64,000 nt of DNA from Abditibacteriaceae bacterium (GTDB taxonomy: Bacteria; Armatimonadota; Abditibacteriia; Abditibacteriales; Abditibacteriaceae), in assembly GCA_019239895.1 (NCBI GenBank), contig JAFAZH010000042.1, positions 1 to 64,000 of the forward strand, written 5' to 3'. A model generated the notes under the pieces. That model searched no databases and was not told the origin of the DNA. It saw nothing but the letters and a program-made list of their open reading frames with translations. This document shows positions 58,299 to 64,000 of the stretch, piece by piece; the first letter of the stretch is position 1, and each line of letters starts with the position of its first letter. A program made the translations under genes and the position numbers.

Positions 58299-60518
58299 TT
58301 AACGACGCTTCTTCCGCGATACCTTGGTTGTATTAGAGGGCTGCGTTGCCAGCACCCGCTGGGCTTCTTCGCGTAACGCCCGTTCATAGGCGGTCTGGCC
58401 CGCCTCGGTTGAGATGCCTACCGAAGAAGCAAGCAATACTTGGGCGATAGCCGCATCGAAGCGTGCATTGACCGCATTGGTCTGCGCCTGGAGCAGATTG
58501 TTCTGCGCGTCGCTGACATCTAAGGAAGTCCTGACGCCTGCGGTATAGCCCAACTGGGCAGCGCGTACCGCTTCTTGTGCAGAGGCCACGGCAGTATCGG
58601 CACTCGCCACGCTTTTTTGGGCAGAATCGAAGGCCAGTAGCGCCTGTTCGATTTGGCTATACAAGTTTATGCGCTGCAATTGCAGATTATTTTGCGATTG
58701 ATCCAGTAAGGCGCGAGCTTCGGCGATCTGGGATTTTGTGCGCCCGCTATCAATGAGTGACTGCGCCACGTTCAAGCCCAGCAACGCGCCAAACCGCTTC
58801 ACAAAGGCCGAAATCGGATTGTTCAATAAACCCGTCAAACTCAGACCAATGTTTGGCCTGCGCTGTGCCTTTGCTAAATCCACTCCCGCCTGTGCTACGT
58901 TGACCTGCTGTTGAGCCGCTTGCAACGACGCCCGTGATTTATCGCTCAAAGCGCGTAATTCGGCGCTGCTAGTCTGGGTCAGATTATTAATTCCGGGCGC
59001 GGTTGTCGTGCCAAGGGGCGTCGTGGTGGTAGCCCCGGGGCCAGAGGCCGTATCTACCCCGCCTGGCGCAGTGGCCGTGGCCACCGCTGTCCCGCCCGTA
59101 CCAATCATCATCGGTATGCGCGGCAATAAACTCGCAATTGGCTCAACCCGTAGGGGAGTTTCGGGCACGCGCCCAATTAAGGTATTGAGAGCTGCCTTAG
59201 ATTGCGCTAAAGAGTCACTGGCGGCAATCCGGCGCTGAATGGCGTCGGCCAGGACCGTATCCGCTGTCAAAACTTCCAATCGTGCGGCGGCCCCTGCCGT
59301 GTAGCGCACCCCCGCCACGCGCCGCCGTTCTTGCGCCACATTTAGATTACTTTCTGTTACATCCAGCAGTTGACCAGCGCGTAAGACGGCGAGGTAGTCG
59401 TTGGTCGTCGCCAGTAAGATGTCAGATTCGGTTTGCAACGTCTGCGCGGCCTGGGCGAGTGCGGCATATTGTGCCTCACGGGTGCTGGCTTTGACGCGGC
59501 CTCCGTTATAAAGTGGATAAGTGGCACTAAGGCTCAGCGATTCGGAATGGTTAGCGAAACCGGTACTGGTGCCCGTGTTACCTGTGTTAGTGCCGCCCGT
59601 AGTTCCCCCGCCAGTAGTACCTGTGGTAGCATTGCGGCGCAGCCCACTGCCGTTGGCGCTTGGCTGGGCAAAAGAAACATTCTGCACAGGATTGCCTGTG
59701 CCACTACCAATACCACCAGTTCCGGTGCCACCTGCGCCAATCCCAATCCCTCCGGTACCACCCGTCCCGGTTCCTGTCCCGCCTGTGCCAGTACCAATGC
59801 CACCCGTGCCAGTGCCGCCTGTCCCGGTGCCAACACCGCCTGTGCCAGTTCCGATACCTCCCGTCCCACCTGTGCCGGTGCTGCCCACGCCAGTTCCACC
59901 CGTGCCAGTGCTACCAGTTCCGGTACCACCAGTACCGGTGCCGCCTGTACCGACGCCACCGTTTAGGCCACCGGAACTGCTGGTGCTACCAAAGCTGCTA
60001 AAACCGCCATTCACATTGTGTGTTAATTGTGCGCTGCCACCTAAATTAAGCTGCAAGCCTCCGGCGGAACGAGCTGTCCCCACACGCGCCTGAGCCGCAG
60101 CTAAAGCGGCACGGGCTGCAGCCCGTTGCGGGCTGGTTTCGAGAGCGAGAACCAGCGCCTCTTCCAAGAGGAGGGGAGGTGTCTGCTCACTGGCTGTATT
60201 GCGGGCATCAGCAATGCTGGCAGGCATCACCGGAGGCGCGGGTAAAGGCGGCTGCGGCACGGCGGTCGCCGCAACTGACGGCGTACCGGGTGCGGTGGGC
60301 ACTGCGGGCACAGCCGGATTTATTGCTGGCACCTCTGGTGCTGCGACAGCCGGTGCTCCCACGATGGGATTCGTTGGTGGCACAGTGAGCGGGGGCGCGG
60401 TTGGTGCCGGAGCAGTGGGTGCTGTCTGAGCCAGCACTGGCAGTTCCTCAAGACCTGCGGCTAACTGAAGTGCGGCTAATGGTAAAACTAATAAATGCTT
60501 TTTGTCTTTCTTTTTCAT
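58299..60518 (-). CDS. TolC-like outer-membrane efflux protein with Gly/Thr repeat insertion
   Basis: I use ATG 60518 (MKKKDKKHLL..., a proper signal peptide with GGGA upstream) rather than 60554, giving 739 aa. After the signal peptide comes a Pro/Ala/Thr-rich region, then the first outer-membrane efflux repeat (LLEEALVLALETSPQRAAAR). A Gly/Thr chain of about 95 residues (GTGGTGTGGTGTGSTGTGG-type units) follows. The rest is helices such as SESLSLSATYPLYNGGRVKA and TSSAELRALSDKSRASLQAA and the closing SAQEAVRAAQLGYTAGVRTS, which is typical of TolC. Usual TolC length is 430-500 aa. It is second in the operon, after marR. Confidence 0.85.
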   Translation of the reverse strand: MKKKDKKHLLVLPLAALQLAAGLEELPVLAQTAPTAPAPTAPPLTVPPTNPIVGAPAVAAPEVPAINPAVPAVPTAPGTPSVAATAVPQPPLPAPPVMPASIADARNTASEQTPPLLLEEALVLALETSPQRAAARAALAAAQARVGTARSAGGLQLNLGGSAQLTHNVNGGFSSFGSTSSSGGLNGGVGTGGTGTGGTGTGSTGTGGTGVGSTGTGGTGGIGTGTGGVGTGTGGTGTGGIGTGTGGTGTGTGGTGGIGIGAGGTGTGGIGSGTGNPVQNVSFAQPSANGSGLRRNATTGTTGGGTTGGTNTGNTGTSTGFANHSESLSLSATYPLYNGGRVKASTREAQYAALAQAAQTLQTESDILLATTNDYLAVLRAGQLLDVTESNLNVAQERRRVAGVRYTAGAAARLEVLTADTVLADAIQRRIAASDSLAQSKAALNTLIGRVPETPLRVEPIASLLPRIPMMIGTGGTAVATATAPGGVDTASGPGATTTTPLGTTTAPGINNLTQTSSAELRALSDKSRASLQAAQQQVNVAQAGVDLAKAQRRPNIGLSLTGLLNNPISAFVKRFGALLGLNVAQSLIDSGRTKSQIAEARALLDQSQNNLQLQRINLYSQIEQALLAFDSAQKSVASADTAVASAQEAVRAAQLGYTAGVRTSLDVSDAQNNLLQAQTNAVNARFDAAIAQVLLASSVGISTEAGQTAYERALREEAQRVLATQPSNTTKVSRKKRR
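59680..59965. repeat. minisatellite encoding the Gly/Thr segment of the TolC-like protein
   Basis: About 285 nt of tandem units based on CCACCTGTGCCAGTACC (plus strand), encoding GTGGTGTGG-type peptide on the minus strand. Both strands stay open in several frames, which explains long spurious reading frames here. Units are multiples of three, so slippage would change length in frame. Confidence 0.8.
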
Positions 60519-60581
60519 ATTCCCAGTACTCGCTTCTTGACCAACCTCTGTCATCCTGAGGTTTATGCCAGAACGCCAGGG

Positions 60582-61202
60582 CTAGTCCTGTGCAGAACTC
60601 AGACCGGATAAAATTGGGTCGGCCTCGGCTGCTGATTCTAAGAGGCGACCCAGTAAGGTCAGCGCCGTCTGTAACTCTTCGGCTGATAAGCTGGAACAGC
60701 GTTCAGTCGCTAAGGCGCGCAATTCATTACGCACCATCTGCCAGGTTTCCTGTCCTTTGGGGGTAATAACAATGTTTGACACGCGCCGATCTTTGCCGTC
60801 GGTTGTTCGTTGTACATACCCGCCCCGTTCCAGGCGATCTACCACACCCGTGATAGGAGCCTTCGAGAGCATCAAACGATGGCCCAACTCAGAATGAGTG
60901 ACGCCAGCCGCCTCCCCGTTGGCGATGCAACCCAAGGCCATCCATTGTGGCATCGTGAGTCCGTGTTGCTCGGCCACGCGATTAGCAGCTCGCTCCAAAA
61001 CACTGTTCAGCATAAAAATATGAAAGAACAGCGCCGATGGCGGTATAATCTCGGAACCTTGGCAGCGCGGCTTCATGCGCGCCATGAATGCCTGCGTGAC
61101 AGAATGCCCGTTGCACATTCCATTCGCAGAGGTTGTTGGGGATGCCCCGTTTTTCTTATTCGTATGCTTTGGCTCAGTCACTTTTGCAATGGTGTTCGTC
61201 AC
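60582..61202 (-). CDS. MarR-family transcriptional regulator
   Basis: Winged-helix repressor of 206 aa, likely controlling the efflux operon it heads. The N-terminal 50 residues are extra. The core has ALFFHIFMLNSVLERAANRV, GLTMPQWMALGCIANGEAAG, the HTH VTHSELGHRLMLSKAPITGV, and VDRLERGGYVQRTTDGKDRR with the Asp-x-Arg-Arg wing. MarR proteins release DNA on binding phenolic or lipophilic ligands. It is 64 nt upstream of tolC, and a dyad upstream (61329-61365) may be its operator. Confidence 0.9.
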   Translation of the reverse strand: MTNTIAKVTEPKHTNKKNGASPTTSANGMCNGHSVTQAFMARMKPRCQGSEIIPPSALFFHIFMLNSVLERAANRVAEQHGLTMPQWMALGCIANGEAAGVTHSELGHRLMLSKAPITGVVDRLERGGYVQRTTDGKDRRVSNIVITPKGQETWQMVRNELRALATERCSSLSAEELQTALTLLGRLLESAAEADPILSGLSSAQD

Positions 61203-61328
61203 GGCTTGCTCCTACCACCTGCCGTTCATAAATTTCTGACTTCGCTGTTTCTCAGTGATTTAGCAGTAAAGTTCGTTCGGCTGGCTAATGCCAGAAAAAT
61301 AATTTTGTGTCAATATAGATTTAATAAG

Positions 61329-61365
61329 AATAGTCTCTATAAGAACTATTTTAATAAAGACTATT
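61329..61365. promoter_or_regulatory. possible MarR operator
   Basis: AATAGTCT (61329-61336) and AGACTATT (61358-61365) form a dyad in a very AT-rich stretch 125 nt upstream of marR, with a further half-like ACTATT at about 61345. It sits between the divergent marR operon and ABC transporter genes and could control both. The rest of the 387-nt gene-free stretch (61203-61589) shows only a TATAAT at 61437-61442, a candidate -10 for the ABC gene. Confidence 0.4.
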
Positions 61366-61589
61366 TGGTACGTCAAGCTATTGAATTGATTGTTTTTAAT
61401 TATGAGAGTGATTGTAGTTGGGGCAGGCAGATGGTGTATAATCTTTTGCGGAACTCTCTATCTGGCAGATCATCCGATGGGGTGCTTCCCGCAACCAATC
61501 CTCTTGCATTATATCTTCCAGGTGCGCTTGTCCTGTGACACCGAGAGACTCACGACGAGCAAATTAGGCACCGATTCAAAGGCACTGCT

Positions 61590-62531
61590 ATGGCAATGAT
61601 CCAGATTAATAACCTGACCAAACGCTACCGTGATTTAACGGCGGTGGAAGACTTAAATCTGACAATTGAAAAGGGTGATGTCTTCGGCTTCATCGGCCCC
61701 AACGGAGCGGGCAAGACCACAACGATTAAGGTGCTGGCCACCCTCCTGGAGCCTAGCACGGGTCAAGCTTATGTGGATGGCGTGGATGTGGTGCGCAATC
61801 CCCTGGAAGTGCGTCGTCTCATTGGTTACATGCCCGACTTCTTTGGCGTCTATGATGATGTCAAGGTATGGGAGTATCTGGATTTCTTTGCCGCTGCTTA
61901 TAAAATCCCGACCAACAAGCGTAAAGGCATTATTGATGACGTATTAGAACTGACCGATTTAACGGGCAAGCGCGAATCTTATGTCGAGGGACTCTCACGC
62001 GGCATGAAGCAACGGCTCTGTTTAGCCAAAACTTTAGTGCATGACCCGAAAGTTCTGTTGCTGGATGAACCAGCGTCAGGTCTCGACCCCCGCGCCCGCA
62101 TCGAATTTCGCGCGCTCTTAAAAGAACTACAGGCAATGGGTAAAACGATCTTCGTTTCCTCCCATATTCTGCCTGAACTGGCTGACTTCTGTAACGTCGT
62201 CGGGATTATGGAGCGGGGACATCTGGTGGTTGCAGGCAGCGTCAACGACATCGTACAGCGTCTCGAAGGGGCGATTGTCCTAGATGCCCGCCTCACTGGA
62301 GACCCGGAAAACGGCGCTCGTGCCTTGCAACTTTTGAACGGCTACCCCGAAATTAAAGAAGCCCGCGCCGAGGGCAACCACGTCACGATTGACTTCACCG
62401 GCACCCACGAGCAACTGCCCCAACTGCTGTCCCATCTCGTCACTAACGGTATTCCCGTTGCTTCCTTCTCGCAACGGGAAGCTGATCTGGAAGATGTCTT
62501 TATGAAGGTGACCAAAGGCATTGTGCAATAA
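61590..62531 (+). CDS. ABC transporter ATP-binding protein
   Basis: A 313-aa ATPase of the CcmA/DrrA-type group that powers multidrug or polysaccharide export. Walker A is FIGPNGAGKTTTIKVLATLL, the signature is VEGLSRGMKQRLCLAKTLVH, Walker B is VLLLDEPASGLDPRARIEF, and the switch His is in IFVSSHILPELADF. The C-terminal 90 residues form the usual accessory domain of this group (DLEDVFMKVTKG). No permease gene follows, because the next gene is convergent. Its membrane partner must therefore be encoded elsewhere. Confidence 0.9.
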   Translation: MAMIQINNLTKRYRDLTAVEDLNLTIEKGDVFGFIGPNGAGKTTTIKVLATLLEPSTGQAYVDGVDVVRNPLEVRRLIGYMPDFFGVYDDVKVWEYLDFFAAAYKIPTNKRKGIIDDVLELTDLTGKRESYVEGLSRGMKQRLCLAKTLVHDPKVLLLDEPASGLDPRARIEFRALLKELQAMGKTIFVSSHILPELADFCNVVGIMERGHLVVAGSVNDIVQRLEGAIVLDARLTGDPENGARALQLLNGYPEIKEARAEGNHVTIDFTGTHEQLPQLLSHLVTNGIPVASFSQREADLEDVFMKVTKGIVQ

Positions 62532-62572
62532 ATGGTCGTTGTTAGTCCGCTTGGTCAGTCTGGGGAGTTCAC

Positions 62573-63853
62573 TCACACTGAGTTTGAGCGGGCGGGCAGC
62601 CACTGGTCGCGCAGAGCCAGAACCGGTTTTTCGACATAGTGGAGCAGAAAAACGCCAATACCGACTGACATCAGCACCCAGACCAACCCCCCATAAATCC
62701 ACTGTATTTCTTTGGGGATAGAGGTGCGGCTAAAAAGAAAGATGACCTTTTCGGTTAGTCGCATATTCGTCAAGTCCTGGTGCCACAAGTACATCGGATA
62801 GCTGAAGTAGCCAATTGTGGCCAAAGCCTGGAGGGGCAGCGATTTAAGCAAACGCCCAGTTCGACTATTATCCAGTGGCTGCTGCACTATAGCGATGAGG
62901 ATGCATCCATAGCCGCAATATAAAAACGTGATGCCAAAAGTTTGCACGAAGATGCCGTCTCCCATTTTGATTAAAAGCATGGGGCTAATGAGTAATACCC
63001 CTACCACCAACAAAATGCGCCGATAACGCCGCGCCCACTCGTGGGAACTGGGAATAAAGTGCTGGCAATACGCGATTAATACCCCGAAAAACAGCGTGTC
63101 GAGGTTGAACTGAGTCGGGTAACGTTGGTGATACAAATCAAAAGGCACGCCAATGCTGGCGTATAAGCGACAACTTAAGCACGCTACGATTAAGGCCGCG
63201 GCAATCAATGGCAGTTGGGGAATGGACTGCACTCCTTTTCCCGTTGCAGGTGGGTTAATAATGGAAATGGCTGGCCGGAAAAATATTGAATAGCGTTGGG
63301 AGGTTATGAAAGCGAGGACACAGGGCAATAGTAAGTAAAAGTGTTCTTCGACGGCCAGACTCCATGTTTGTGTGCAAGGCGAATCCAGATAGTTTTGCAA
63401 GTGCAGCAAGTTGGGCCACAAAGCGTGGCATGTATTAAGTAGAGAGTGATTTGCAGGCTTGCTGGCAGCAAGGTAATTCGACCACAGGACGAACCATAGG
63501 AGATAAGTAAAGTAAACCGGATAAATGCGGAGTGCCCGTCGCAATAGAAAGCGCCAGATGTTGAGATAGCCGTAAGTATGCAGTTCTTGCAACAGTAATC
63601 CACCAATTAAGTAGCCGCTTAAAACAAAGAATAAATCAACACCTGACCATCCTATGGTGTGCAAACTTTCGGCTAAAGGTTGAAACATACCAGCCTCTTC
63701 AGGACTGGTAAAGTTATGACGGCCCATAACCAATAAAATGGCAAGGCCCCGTAACATATCCAATTGGACTACACGGGAGCGATGTGGTTTATAGGGTGCC
63801 AATCCATTGTTAGGTGCGGATAACTTAATTCCTGGTTTAAGCGCAGTTAACAT
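62573..63853 (-). CDS. acyltransferase family 3 (OafA/YrhL-like) membrane protein
   Basis: A 426-aa protein with about ten membrane helices that transfers acyl groups, usually acetyl, to surface sugars. Family sites: VQLDMLRGLAILLVMGRHNF (the conserved R and H), GWSGVDLFFVLSGYLIGGLL, RFLLRRALRIYPVYFTYLLW, WSLAVEEHFYLLLPC (the E-x-x-F/Y catalytic region) and the final LHYVEKPVLALRDQW. No SGNH domain is attached. Target glycan unknown. It converges with the ABC ATPase gene (41-nt gap). Confidence 0.9.
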   Translation of the reverse strand: MLTALKPGIKLSAPNNGLAPYKPHRSRVVQLDMLRGLAILLVMGRHNFTSPEEAGMFQPLAESLHTIGWSGVDLFFVLSGYLIGGLLLQELHTYGYLNIWRFLLRRALRIYPVYFTYLLWFVLWSNYLAASKPANHSLLNTCHALWPNLLHLQNYLDSPCTQTWSLAVEEHFYLLLPCVLAFITSQRYSIFFRPAISIINPPATGKGVQSIPQLPLIAAALIVACLSCRLYASIGVPFDLYHQRYPTQFNLDTLFFGVLIAYCQHFIPSSHEWARRYRRILLVVGVLLISPMLLIKMGDGIFVQTFGITFLYCGYGCILIAIVQQPLDNSRTGRLLKSLPLQALATIGYFSYPMYLWHQDLTNMRLTEKVIFLFSRTSIPKEIQWIYGGLVWVLMSVGIGVFLLHYVEKPVLALRDQWLPARSNSV

Positions 63854-63909
63854 AGTGCAGTCTTCAATGTCGGCTTTAAATTGGAAGAGGTTGCAAAGAA
63901 TCTCTGAGG

Positions 63910-64000
63910 TTAATCTGGCGGATGTTTGGCTAACCAGGCTTTGGCTTTAGCAACGGCTTGATCGCGTGCAGTTATGGTAGGCTGAGGATTTTGTTCCTTT
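63910..64000 (-). CDS. 3' end of an unrecognised gene (partial)
   Basis: The last 30 codons of a minus-strand frame run off the window edge and stop at TAA 63910-63912. The visible peptide reads EQNPQPTITARDQAVAKAKA then WLAKHPPD, an ordinary soluble, probably helical C-terminus. It lies 56 nt upstream of the acyltransferase gene in the same direction. No family can be named. Confidence 0.4.
   Translation of the reverse strand, partial: KEQNPQPTITARDQAVAKAKAWLAKHPPD

Noticed and set aside
59680..59965. CRISPR-like array
   Set aside because: The units are contiguous, imperfect and coding, with no unique spacers of constant length; it is a coding minisatellite. No CRISPR array or cas gene was seen in the window.
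59433..60093. Thr/Ser/Pro-rich plus-strand reading frames over the tolC-like gene
   Set aside because: The minisatellite is open in several frames; the minus frame has the TolC domains, the others only low-complexity repeats.
60810..61538. 242-aa plus-strand reading frame overlapping marR
   Set aside because: It is antisense to a clear MarR gene and runs through its AT-rich promoter region; no recognisable domain.

Overview
The window looks like chromosomal DNA of a diderm bacterium from an under-studied lineage. It carries outer-membrane proteins (a Wzi-like barrel, a TolC), an RND efflux pump with periplasmic adaptors and an RlpA-like protein. It also has a SpoIIM-family protein, thiO-thiS-thiG, paired phytanoyl-CoA dioxygenases beside a Gfo/Idh/MocA oxidoreductase, and an ECF sigma factor with a large C-terminal extension. 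Armatimonadota or a nearby phylum is my best guess from this mixture; that is an inference, and no rRNA is present to test it.

Layout. 0-2.9 kb: remnant of a mobile element (small ORF plus a serine recombinase broken by a frameshift) abutting a tRNA-Asp/Val/Ser cluster. 2.9-7.5 kb: dut, a DUF4446-like gene, secF and secD on the minus strand. 7.7-10.8 kb: membrane hydrolase, RlpA-like protein, PfkB sugar kinase and a small secreted protein. 10.9-13.4 kb: ArsR/SmtB repressor and a Zn/Cd P-type ATPase. 13.7-19.5 kb: a phage-type DNA-metabolism protein, tRNA-Met, malate dehydrogenase, a lipoprotein and a Wzi-like outer-membrane protein. 19.8-26 kb: radical SAM/SPASM enzyme, FmdB zinc ribbon, dodecin and thiamine genes (thiE; thiO-thiS-thiG) with an AEC transporter between them. 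26.3-29.5 kb: feoA-feoA-feoB plus a Cys-rich FeoB partner. 29.5-39.1 kb: glycosyltransferase, GGDEF/HD-GYP protein, zinc ribbon, argH, Lnt-like N-acyltransferase, SpoIIM, DedA, a tiny basic protein and rsmI. 39.2-42.6 kb: two PhyH dioxygenases and an oxidoreductase. 42.9-47.8 kb: an ECF sigma factor fused to an eight-repeat FG-GAP propeller, a small Cys-rich protein and a double discoidin-domain secreted protein. 47.9-50.2 kb: larB-larC nickel-pincer cofactor genes. 50.4-61.2 kb: marR-tolC-emrA-like-acrB-like-acrA-like efflux operon. 61.6-64 kb: ABC ATPase, acyltransferase and the 3' end of one more gene.

Several genes form working units: metal handling (arsR-zntA, feoAABC-like, larBC), thiazole synthesis (thiO-S-G with thiE nearby), protein export (secDF) and multidrug efflux under MarR.

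The most unusual things are: (1) the sigma factor/beta-propeller fusion; (2) the intergenic spaces, which hold at least seven sequence families of one architecture, a short word repeated a few times, a spacer, then the same words in inverted orientation; (3) the efflux operon, whose two adaptors have greatly lengthened Ala/Gln-rich hairpins and whose TolC carries a Gly/Thr repeat insertion; (4) an HD-GYP domain that has lost the His of its HD pair.
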